From UBA1757 sp963617485 (lineage in GTDB: Bacteria > Bacteroidota > Bacteroidia > Bacteroidales > UBA1402): DNA of 64,000 bases. Position numbers and translations under genes: made by a program. Of the stretch, positions 17,767 to 25,271 are shown piece after piece. Every line of letters starts with the position of its first letter. Within the stretch, counting starts at the first letter, position 1. Under the pieces are notes generated by a model. The model was given only the letters and a program-made list of their open reading frames with translations, was not told where the DNA came from and ran no database searches. Location: positions 62,001 through 126,000 of the forward strand of contig CAVEPA010000003.1 in the NCBI GenBank assembly GCA_963617485.1, written 5' to 3'.

Positions 17767-20244
17767 ATGCCAAAATCAATCTTTATCGATCCTAAAGAGG
17801 TCCGTAAACCCGGGGAAATCAAAATTGCCCCCATCCCTGTGATGCAGTACAACAAGAGCATCGAAGACGAACTGAAGGAAGGAAATTTCAGCAAGGAAGA
17901 CCTGCTGCGTATCTACCGCGATATGTCTTATATCCGCGAGTTCGAAACCATGCTTAATCTGGTGAAGACCACCGGTGCCTACAATGGTGTGGCTTATAAC
18001 AACCCGGGTCCCGCCCACTTGTCGGCCGGTCAGGAAGCTGCTGCTGTAGGTATGGCCTATACGCTCGATACCGACGACTATATTTTCGGTTCTCACCGTA
18101 GCCACGGCGAAATTCTGGCCAAGGGTCTGCGTTCTATCCAGCTGCTCAGCGACGAAGAACTTACCAAGGTGATGGAAGAATTCTGGGATGGCGCCACCTT
18201 GAAAGTGGCCAAAATGGGCTACAAGGGCAACGACACCAAGGAATTGGGTATCCGCTTCCTGCTTTACGGAGCTATCGCTGAAATCTTCGCCCGCGTGACC
18301 GGTTTCAACAAAGGTCTGGGTGGTTCTATGCACACTTTCTTCACGCCTTTCGGTATTTATCCCAACAATGCTATTGTAGGCGGTTCGGGCAGTATCTCGG
18401 TAGGTGCCGCTCTTTATAAGAAGGTAAACCGCAAGAAAGGTATCGTTGTCTGCAACATCGGTGACGGTTCTTTGGCCCGCGGTCCGGTGCTCGAAGGTAT
18501 GACCTTCGCTTCGATGGACCAGTTCAACACCATGTGGGAAGGTGATATGAAGGGCGGTCTGCCTGTACTTTTCAACGTGATGGACAACCAGTACGCCATG
18601 GGTGGACAGACGCGCGGCGAAACCATGGGTTACGATATGGCCGCCCGTCTGGGTGCCGGCTTCAACACCGAATCGATGCACGCCGAACGTGTGGACGGTT
18701 ACAATCCTCTGGCCGTTATCGATGCTTTCCGTCGCAAGAAAGCCCTGCTGCTCGACAAGAAGGGTCCCGCCCTCTTGGATGTGGTTACTTACCGTTACTC
18801 GGGTCACTCGCCTTCGGACCAGTCGTCTTACCGTACCAAGGAAGAGCTTGAATTGTGGCAGAAGGAAGACTGCATCCTGGCTTACGGTGAAAAGCTCAAG
18901 GCCGCCGGTCTGGCTACTGATGCCGATTTGCAGGCTATGCAGGACGAAGTCAAGGCCAATATGTTCGACATGTACCAGTTGGCCATCGACGACAAACTTT
19001 CTCCTCGTATGGACCTTGTCAACAACAGCGAAATGCTGGGCGACATGATGTTCTCCAACGGCAGTGTCGATGCTATGAGTGCTGCCAAGCCTGATGTATA
19101 TTTGCCCAAGGAGGAATGTCCCCGTGTGAAGAAAATTGCTGCCAAGACTCGTTACTACAAGGATGCCGAAGGCAAACCCGTCAGCAAGATGAAGATGTTC
19201 AACATCAAGGACGGTATCTTCGAGGCCATTATCGACCGTTTCTACAAGGATGCTTCTCTGGTGGCTTACGGTGAAGAGAACCGTGAATGGGGCGGCGCTT
19301 TTGCCGTTTATCAGGGCATGACCGAAACCTTGCCTCCTCATCGTCTGTTCAACGCACCCATTGCCGAGGCTGCCATTATCGGTACGGCTATCGGTTACGC
19401 TATGTGCGGTGGCCGTGTTATCCCCGAAATCATGTATTGCGACTTCCTCGGATGCTGCGGCGACGAAATCTTCAACCAGCTGCCCAAGTGGCAGGCTATG
19501 TCGGGCAATATCCTGAAGATGCCGGTAGTGGTTCGTGTTTCGGTGGGTTCTAAATATGGTGCACAGCACTCGCAAGACTGGACCAGCCTTTGCGCCCATA
19601 TCCCCGGTTTGAAGGTGGTATTCCCCGTTACGCCTTACGATGCCAAGGGCTTGATGAACAGCGCTCTGCAAGGTACCGACCCTGTTATTTTCTTCGAAAG
19701 CCAGCGTATTTACGATAAGGGCGAGGAATTCCATACCGAAGGTGTTCCGGCTGAATATTACGAAATTCCTATCGGTGAACCCGATGTCAAGCGTGTGGGT
19801 AAGGATGTTACCTTCCTCACTATCGGTGCTACGCTGTACCGTGCTTTGCAGGCTGCCGATATGCTCAAGGAAAGATACAATCTCGAGGCCGAAGTTATCG
19901 ATGCCCGCTCTATGGTGCCTTTCAACTACGACAAGGTTATCGAGTCTGTCAAGAAGACCGGCCGTATCATCATTGCCGGCGATGCCACGGCTCGCGGTTC
20001 ATTCCTGAACGACCTGGCTGCCAACATCAGCGACTTCTGCTTCGACTATCTGGACGCTGCTCCTGTGGTGCTTGGTTCACGCAACTGGATTACGCCTTGC
20101 CACGAACTGGAAGAAGCCTTCTTCCCGCAGCCCATCTGGTTCCTCGATGCTATCCACGAAAAGATGATGCCGCTTAAGGACTATGTTCCCACTGCCAACC
20201 TTACTTGCGCCCAGCAGGTTATCCGCGCCAAGAAGGGTGTCTAA
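17767..20244 (+). CDS. Fused alpha-beta E1 component of a 2-oxoacid dehydrogenase
   Basis: An 825-residue thiamine diphosphate enzyme with both E1 subunits in one chain. The alpha part (about 45-450) has the ThDP motif starting GDGS (Gly232-Ser235) and ending in Asn274 (DNQYAMGG), plus a phosphorylation-loop-like HSPSDQSSYR. The beta part runs from about 474 to the end (GEENREWGGAF, NAPIAEAAIIGTAIGYAMCGG, DARSMVPFNYD). It decarboxylates a 2-oxoacid, probably pyruvate, and acylates lipoyl-E2. A linker of about 25 residues joins the halves. The order E2-E3-E1 is the reverse of many operons. Confidence 0.9.
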   Translation: MPKSIFIDPKEVRKPGEIKIAPIPVMQYNKSIEDELKEGNFSKEDLLRIYRDMSYIREFETMLNLVKTTGAYNGVAYNNPGPAHLSAGQEAAAVGMAYTLDTDDYIFGSHRSHGEILAKGLRSIQLLSDEELTKVMEEFWDGATLKVAKMGYKGNDTKELGIRFLLYGAIAEIFARVTGFNKGLGGSMHTFFTPFGIYPNNAIVGGSGSISVGAALYKKVNRKKGIVVCNIGDGSLARGPVLEGMTFASMDQFNTMWEGDMKGGLPVLFNVMDNQYAMGGQTRGETMGYDMAARLGAGFNTESMHAERVDGYNPLAVIDAFRRKKALLLDKKGPALLDVVTYRYSGHSPSDQSSYRTKEELELWQKEDCILAYGEKLKAAGLATDADLQAMQDEVKANMFDMYQLAIDDKLSPRMDLVNNSEMLGDMMFSNGSVDAMSAAKPDVYLPKEECPRVKKIAAKTRYYKDAEGKPVSKMKMFNIKDGIFEAIIDRFYKDASLVAYGEENREWGGAFAVYQGMTETLPPHRLFNAPIAEAAIIGTAIGYAMCGGRVIPEIMYCDFLGCCGDEIFNQLPKWQAMSGNILKMPVVVRVSVGSKYGAQHSQDWTSLCAHIPGLKVVFPVTPYDAKGLMNSALQGTDPVIFFESQRIYDKGEEFHTEGVPAEYYEIPIGEPDVKRVGKDVTFLTIGATLYRALQAADMLKERYNLEAEVIDARSMVPFNYDKVIESVKKTGRIIIAGDATARGSFLNDLAANISDFCFDYLDAAPVVLGSRNWITPCHELEEAFFPQPIWFLDAIHEKMMPLKDYVPTANLTCAQQVIRAKKGV

Positions 20245-20255
20245 AGCGGCGGTTT

Positions 20256-21410
20256 ATGGAAACAGTAAAAGTTAACGCACATCTGCATACGCCTTATTCG
20301 TTCAGTGCTTTCTCTGATATAGACCAAGCGCTGGACAAGGCGCTTGCCGAAGGTGTCAAGGTGGTGGGAATCAACGATTTCTATTCTACCGAAGGTTACG
20401 AAGCTTGGAATGAGGGCTGCCGCAAACGTCATCTGTATCCACTGTTCAACATTGAGTTCATCTCTTTGAACCAGGAAGACCAGAAGGCCGGAATGCGTGT
20501 GAACGACCCCGGTAATCCCGGCCGTACGTACTTGAGTGGCAAGGGTTTGCGCTGTCCCATGATGCTGGCTGAACCTTTTGCTACGCAATTGGCCGACGTG
20601 CGTCGCGAAGCCAATGCCCAAGTACAGGCCATGTGTGCCAAACTCAATGAGCATCTGGCTGCCAACGCTGCCGGTTTTCAATTGGACTACCAGTGGATTT
20701 GCGACACGCTCACCAAGGGAAGTATCCGCGAGCGTCATCTGGCCAAGGCTTTGCGAATGAAGGTTTACGAACACACATCGTCGCCCGTGGAGGCCAAGGC
20801 TTTGCTCGAAAAACTTTTTGGCGGCAAAGCTTTGAAGGCTGATATCGCCAACCAGGCCGCTGTCGAGAACGAAATCCGCAGCAATCTGCTCAAGGCCGGC
20901 GGTGCCGCTTTTGTACCCGAAGACCCCAAGGCTTTCCTGCCCATGCAGACCGTTTGCGACATCATTTTGGCTGCCGGCGGTATTCCCACTTATCCTTTCC
21001 TGGCCGATGATGCCAAGGGTGGCTATACCGATTTCGAGGGCGATTTGGAACGCGTGGCCAAGGTGTTGCGCGAAAGAGGTTTCTATTCGGTGGAATTCAT
21101 TACCACCCGCAACGATGTTGCCTTGCTCGAGAAATATGCCTCCTACCTGCACGATGCTGGTTTCGTGGTGACTTTGGGCAGCGAACACAATACTCCGGCC
21201 ATGGAACCGGTGGGACTTTTTGCCCGTGGCGGTGTGCCCCTTAGCGAGCGTCTGCTGCAGATTAATTACCAAGGCGCCTGTGTGGTAGCCGCCCATCAAC
21301 ATCTGGTACGTCAAGGCCTGACAGGTTATGTCGATGCTAAGGGTGTGGCTGCTGTGGACAAACGCGATGAATATATTGCTCTTGGAGCACAATTAATTGC
21401 AAGTGTATGA
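20256..21410 (+). CDS. PHP-domain metal-dependent hydrolase-like protein
   Basis: A 384-residue cytoplasmic protein that opens with the PHP signature METVKVNAHLHTPYSFSAFS, in which His9 and His11 are probable metal ligands, followed by GINDFYST and, late in the chain, LGSEHNTPAM. The middle section (about 90-230) is helical and has no match I recognise. I choose the ATG at 20256, 11 bp after the E1 stop; an upstream ATG at 20205 lies inside E1. Its TGA overlaps the next start as ATGA (21407-21410), so translation is coupled to the aldolase fusion. PHP proteins are often phosphoesterases; a sugar-phosphate phosphatase role is only inferred. Confidence 0.75.
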   Translation: METVKVNAHLHTPYSFSAFSDIDQALDKALAEGVKVVGINDFYSTEGYEAWNEGCRKRHLYPLFNIEFISLNQEDQKAGMRVNDPGNPGRTYLSGKGLRCPMMLAEPFATQLADVRREANAQVQAMCAKLNEHLAANAAGFQLDYQWICDTLTKGSIRERHLAKALRMKVYEHTSSPVEAKALLEKLFGGKALKADIANQAAVENEIRSNLLKAGGAAFVPEDPKAFLPMQTVCDIILAAGGIPTYPFLADDAKGGYTDFEGDLERVAKVLRERGFYSVEFITTRNDVALLEKYASYLHDAGFVVTLGSEHNTPAMEPVGLFARGGVPLSERLLQINYQGACVVAAHQHLVRQGLTGYVDAKGVAAVDKRDEYIALGAQLIASV

Positions 21411-23416
21411 ACGGAATACAAGATTTGATAGAGATTTCCCAATTTTACGGGAAAGATAGCCGCTTTGTCATTGCCGGCGGTGGCAATACATCGTACAAGA
21501 CGGCCGACAAGCTGTGGGTGAAGGCCTCGGGCCATGCTCTGGCTACCATCACCGAAGACGGTTTTGCCCAGCTTGACCGTCAGAAATTACAAGTGCTGTC
21601 GGAAAAACAGTACAGCGATGATGCCGCCCTGCGCGAAGAACAGGTCAAGAACGATTTGGCCGCGGCTTGCATTACCAAGGGCCGCCGTCCTTCGGTGGAA
21701 ACCTCCATGCACAATGTCATCAACTATGCCTATGTGGTGCATTTGCATCCCACGGCGGTGAATGGCCTCATGTGCGCGCAGCAAGCCGAAAGCGAGCTTA
21801 AGCGTCTTTTCGGTGAGAAGGCTTTGTTTATCCCGTATACCGATCCGGGTTACGTCCTTTTCAAGAAGGTGGAAGATGCCATCAAGGCTCATCGCGCCGC
21901 TTATGGAGAGGATGCTTCGGTTATTTGGTTGCAGAACCATGGTATTTTCGTGGCTGCCGACAGCATTGCCCACATCAAGGCCCAATACGATGCCATCTTC
22001 TCGGCTTTGGAGCAGAAGCCCCTTGTTATCGAGCCCCGCGACACCTGTCCCTGCACGGAAAAGGTGCTGCCCGCGCTGCGTATGATGCTTTGCAACGAGG
22101 CTGTGAAACTCTCGGGCCAGAGCGCCTGTGGTATCCGCAACCCCTATGCGGGCAACAATCTGAAGGTGCTGAAGGTGCGCAAGAACTCTCTGGTGAAGTC
22201 GTTCTACGACAGTGCCGAAGCATTTGCCAAGATAAGCCGTCCCTTCACGCCCGATGCCATCGTTTACTGCAAGTCGAATTACTTGTATTTCGACGCTGAT
22301 GAACCTGAAGCTGTATTGGACCAGGCTCAGGAGGCTATTCCAGCCTTCGTGGCCAAGTTCGGCTATCTGCCCAAGGTGCTGCTCATCAAGGGCATAGGTT
22401 TGGTGGCCGTGGGCGACAATGCTGCCCAGTGCGACATCATTTTGGATGTTTACGAAGATGCCATGAAGATTGCGGCTGTGTCCGAAAACTTTGGCGGTCC
22501 TCATCCTATGACCCAGGCACAAATTGATTTTATCGACAATTGGGAGGTGGAGAACTATCGTCGTAGCGTGGCTGCCGGTGGTGCTGCCGGCCGTGCCGAA
22601 AACAAGACCATCGTGGTGACAGGTGCTGCCCAAGGCTTCGGCGAAGGCATTGCCCGCTGCCTGCTCATGGAAGGTGCCAATATCGTGGTGGCCGACTTGA
22701 ACGAAACGGTGGGACAGGCTACGGTAGACCGCTTCAACGCCATGGCCAAGAGCAACCGCGCCATCTTTGTCAAGACCAATGTATCGGATATTCCCAGCCT
22801 CGAGAATCTGGTGCATCAGAGCGTTTGCCAGTTCGGTGCCATCGATGCCTTTATCAGCAATGCCGGTGTTTTGCGTGCCGGTGGCCTGGAAGACATGACT
22901 CCCGAGAACTTCGAGTTTGTCACCAAAATCAACTACTACGCCTATTTCTATTGCGCCAAGGTGGTAAGCCGTGTGATGAAGCTGCAGACCAAATATGCCG
23001 GCGAAGATTATTTTGCCGATATTATCCAAGTAAACTCCAAGTCGGGCCTGCGCGGTAGCAAGGCTAATTTCGCCTATGCCGGCGGCAAGTTCGGCGGTAT
23101 CGGTCTGACGCAGTCGTTTGCTTTGGAACTGGCTCCTTTCCGCGTGAAGGTGAACAGCATCTGCCCGGGCAACTTCTACGACGGTCCGCTATGGAGCAAT
23201 CCCGAAAACGGTCTGTTCGTGCAGTATCTGAAGGCCGGCAAGGTGCCGGGTGCCAAGACAGTAGAAGATGTCAAGGCTTTCTATCTGGCCCAGGTACCCA
23301 TGCGCAAGGGCTGCGCTCCCGAGGATGTTTGCAAGGGTGCGCTTTACCTGATGGAGCAGCTTGGCGAAACGGGTCAGGCTTTGCCCATTACCGGCGGTCA
23401 GGTGATGCTAAGCTAA
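21407..23416 (+). CDS. Class II aldolase / short-chain dehydrogenase fusion
   Basis: A 669-residue two-domain enzyme resembling the RhaD-RhaE-type fusions. The N-terminal class II aldolase domain (about 1-390) has the zinc histidines His112 and His114 (HLHPTAV) and His178 (NHGIF). The C-terminal short-chain dehydrogenase (about 400-669) has the nucleotide loop VVTGAAQGFGEG, and catalytic Ser544, Tyr557 and Lys561 (YAGGK). Such fusions split a ketose-1-phosphate and reduce or oxidise the released aldehyde. Rhamnulose-1-phosphate is one known substrate type, but no rhamnose isomerase or kinase lies in the window. It ends the operon before a terminator. Confidence 0.85.
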   Translation: MNGIQDLIEISQFYGKDSRFVIAGGGNTSYKTADKLWVKASGHALATITEDGFAQLDRQKLQVLSEKQYSDDAALREEQVKNDLAAACITKGRRPSVETSMHNVINYAYVVHLHPTAVNGLMCAQQAESELKRLFGEKALFIPYTDPGYVLFKKVEDAIKAHRAAYGEDASVIWLQNHGIFVAADSIAHIKAQYDAIFSALEQKPLVIEPRDTCPCTEKVLPALRMMLCNEAVKLSGQSACGIRNPYAGNNLKVLKVRKNSLVKSFYDSAEAFAKISRPFTPDAIVYCKSNYLYFDADEPEAVLDQAQEAIPAFVAKFGYLPKVLLIKGIGLVAVGDNAAQCDIILDVYEDAMKIAAVSENFGGPHPMTQAQIDFIDNWEVENYRRSVAAGGAAGRAENKTIVVTGAAQGFGEGIARCLLMEGANIVVADLNETVGQATVDRFNAMAKSNRAIFVKTNVSDIPSLENLVHQSVCQFGAIDAFISNAGVLRAGGLEDMTPENFEFVTKINYYAYFYCAKVVSRVMKLQTKYAGEDYFADIIQVNSKSGLRGSKANFAYAGGKFGGIGLTQSFALELAPFRVKVNSICPGNFYDGPLWSNPENGLFVQYLKAGKVPGAKTVEDVKAFYLAQVPMRKGCAPEDVCKGALYLMEQLGETGQALPITGGQVMLS

Positions 23417-23440
23417 GCGTTTGACGCTATACAACGACAG

Positions 23441-23485
23441 AATCCCGGATACCCGACAACAAGGGCTTCCGGGATTTTGTTTCTT
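23441..23485 (+). terminator. Terminator after the aldolase/dehydrogenase gene
   Basis: AATCCCGGA (23441-23449) pairs with TCCGGGATT (23468-23476), followed by TTGTTTCTT. The hairpin lies 25 bp past the stop codon and closes the five-gene operon. Confidence 0.75.
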
Positions 23486-23537
23486 CTCTCAAAAAAACGA
23501 ATCTGAGTCGGGATATTTTTACAGATTGGTAAAAAAA

Positions 23538-23569
23538 TTTGCAGAAGTCGGAAATCTGCCTTTTCTTTG
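23538..23569 (+). promoter_or_regulatory. Putative promoter of the ECF sigma factor gene
   Basis: TTTG (23538-23541), 20 bp, then TTTCTTTG (23562-23569), one mismatch from TAnnTTTG. The spacer contains a small inverted repeat, GCAGA (23541-23545) and TCTGC (23555-23559), which could be a binding site. The start codon is about 80 bp further on. Confidence 0.4.
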
Positions 23570-23651
23570 CGGGGTAAAACCTATTCTATCACTTCAAAAC
23601 CCATTTGCCTATAAGTTCCACTTTACTCTTTGAACCTTATACAAAAGAGAA

Positions 23652-24245
23652 ATGGATACGATGTTTCGTAAAACCGACGAGTCGTTGGTTGAAATGTTTG
23701 CAAATGGTAACAACCAAGCTTTCGATATATTGTTGGAACGTTACAAGGACAGTGTGTATCGTTACATATTGCTTATTGTGCGTAATCGCGAAATGGCCGA
23801 GGATATCTTTCAGGAAACCTTTATGCGTGCCATTATGACCATCAAGCAGGGACGCTATAGCGAAACAGGCAAGTTCTCGGCCTGGATTTGCCGCATCGCC
23901 CGCAACCAGATTGTCGACATCTACCGTCGCGAACGCAGCGAGAAGACTGTTTCCAACGATGAATACGAAGACCAGGATCTCTTCAACGATGCCCGTCTGT
24001 GCGAAGAGAATATCGAAGACAAACTGGTGCGCGAGCAAGTACTCAACGACGTGAACAGCCTGATGCTGCATCTGCCACGCGAACAGCGCGAAGTGGTGCA
24101 AATGCGTTATTATCAAGACCTTTCGTTCAAGGAAATTGCACAGATTACGGGTGTCAGCATTAACACGGCACTGGGCCGCATGCGTTATGCCGTGATGAAC
24201 ATGCGTCGTATGGCGCAGGAAAAGGACTTGCTTTTGGCAGTGTAG
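23652..24245 (+). CDS. ECF-family RNA polymerase sigma factor
   Basis: A 197-residue group 4 sigma factor. Region 2 covers about 20-90, with the helix DSVYRYILLIVRNREMAEDI and the DNA-opening segment ETGKFSAWICRIARNQIVD. Region 4 covers about 135-190, with the helix-turn-helix LSFKEIAQITGVSINTALGR. An acidic linker (NDEYEDQDLFND) joins them. No anti-sigma gene follows; instead there is a terminator and a 54-residue gene. The regulon cannot be told from sequence. An alternative start at 23661 is possible. Confidence 0.92.
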   Translation: MDTMFRKTDESLVEMFANGNNQAFDILLERYKDSVYRYILLIVRNREMAEDIFQETFMRAIMTIKQGRYSETGKFSAWICRIARNQIVDIYRRERSEKTVSNDEYEDQDLFNDARLCEENIEDKLVREQVLNDVNSLMLHLPREQREVVQMRYYQDLSFKEIAQITGVSINTALGRMRYAVMNMRRMAQEKDLLLAV

Positions 24246-24301
24246 ATTCCTCCGTCGGAGTGGATATATTTTTTCCGCTCGCGGTACAATATTTACAGAA
24301 G

Positions 24302-24339
24302 TTCCTCGTTTCTACTTATGAAGTGAGGAATTTTTTTTT
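24302..24339 (+). terminator. Terminator after the sigma factor gene
   Basis: TTCCTC (24302-24307) pairs with GAGGAA (24325-24330), followed by nine T. It lies about 60 bp after the sigma stop and directly before the small gene at 24361. Confidence 0.7.
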
Positions 24340-24360
24340 ACAGCTTAATGTAGAATGCCT

Positions 24361-24525
24361 ATGAACAAAACGTCTACTCCTAAAGAAAAAGCCGTGTCGG
24401 CCAACAAGAAAAATCAGACAAACATAGGACCGAGCGCATCGAGCTTGGAATTTTTACGTATCTTCGCACGATTGTACGAACCGGATGCCGCTTTGCAGGT
24501 CAAGGCGCAGACTTGGCTCAACTGA
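24361..24525 (+). CDS. 54-residue hypothetical protein
   Basis: A short reading frame from ATG 24361 to TGA 24523-24525. The first ~22 residues are polar and basic (MNKTSTPKEKAVSANKKNQT), the second half is a likely amphipathic helix (SLEFLRIFARLYEPDAALQ). It has no signal peptide. It lies between a terminator and rpe, so it may be the first gene of the rpe-comEC unit. I do not recognise a family. Clean placement, a strong helix and no overlap with other genes favour a real gene over chance. Confidence 0.5.
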   Translation: MNKTSTPKEKAVSANKKNQTNIGPSASSLEFLRIFARLYEPDAALQVKAQTWLN

Positions 24526-24559
24526 AAATGTGTAATATACGGTAAAATAGCTTCTTACT

Positions 24560-25210
24560 ATGAGAATGGTTGCCCCTTCTTTGCTGTCGGCTAACTTCAA
24601 GAATTTGCAGGCCGATATCGACATGATTAACCGCAGTGAGGCCGATTGGCTGCACTTGGACGTTATGGACGGGGTGTTCGTTCCCAATATTTCCTTCGGT
24701 TTTCCGGTGTTGAGTCAGGTGGCCGAAATTTGCCAAAAACCTTTGGATGTGCATTTGATGATAGTGCAACCCGAAAAATTCATCAAGGAGGTGAAGGCTT
24801 TGGGTGCATATATGATGAATGTGCATTATGAAGCCTGTCGCCATCTGCACCGGGTGCTGACGGAAATCCATCAGGCAGGCATGAAGGCCGGTGTGACGCT
24901 GAATCCCAGCACACCCGTGTCGGTACTCGAAGACGTGATTGCCGATATAGACTTGGTGTTGGTTATGTCGGTGAACCCGGGCTTCGGCGGACAGCCTTTT
25001 ATCGAAAACACTTACGCCAAGGTGGCGCGTCTGCGGGAACTCATCGAGCGACACCACAGCCCCGCGCTTATCGAGGTTGACGGCGGCGTGACGCTGAAGA
25101 ACGCGCAGTCGCTGTACGAGGCCGGGGTGGATGTGCTGGTGTCGGGCAGCACGGTCTTCAAGAGTCCCGACCCTGAAAAAACCATTCGCCAGTTGCTGGG
25201 ACGGGAATAA
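24560..25210 (+). CDS. rpe: Ribulose-phosphate 3-epimerase
   Basis: A 216-residue TIM-barrel enzyme of the pentose phosphate pathway interconverting ribulose-5-phosphate and xylulose-5-phosphate. The family segments are all there: APSLLSANF (5-13), the metal-site LHLDVMDGVFVPNISFG (about 32-48), HLMI, MSVNPGFGGQPF and the phosphate-site VDGGV and VSGSTVFKS. Length is normal. It is followed after 61 bp by the ComEC-type gene in the same direction. Confidence 0.96.
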   Translation: MRMVAPSLLSANFKNLQADIDMINRSEADWLHLDVMDGVFVPNISFGFPVLSQVAEICQKPLDVHLMIVQPEKFIKEVKALGAYMMNVHYEACRHLHRVLTEIHQAGMKAGVTLNPSTPVSVLEDVIADIDLVLVMSVNPGFGGQPFIENTYAKVARLRELIERHHSPALIEVDGGVTLKNAQSLYEAGVDVLVSGSTVFKSPDPEKTIRQLLGRE

Positions 25211-25271
25211 TTTCCCCGCTTTCAAAAAACACGATGAAATACCATAAAACACTGAAACACACCATGAAAAC

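Noticed and set aside
17776..19734. A 652-codon open frame on the minus strand opposite E1
   Set aside because: The plus strand encodes an unmistakable thiamine diphosphate enzyme with intact motifs; the antisense product is rich in His and Val with no family.
23421..23633. A 70-codon open frame between the aldolase fusion and the sigma factor
   Set aside because: It covers the terminator hairpin and the probable sigma promoter, and its translation has no recognisable feature.
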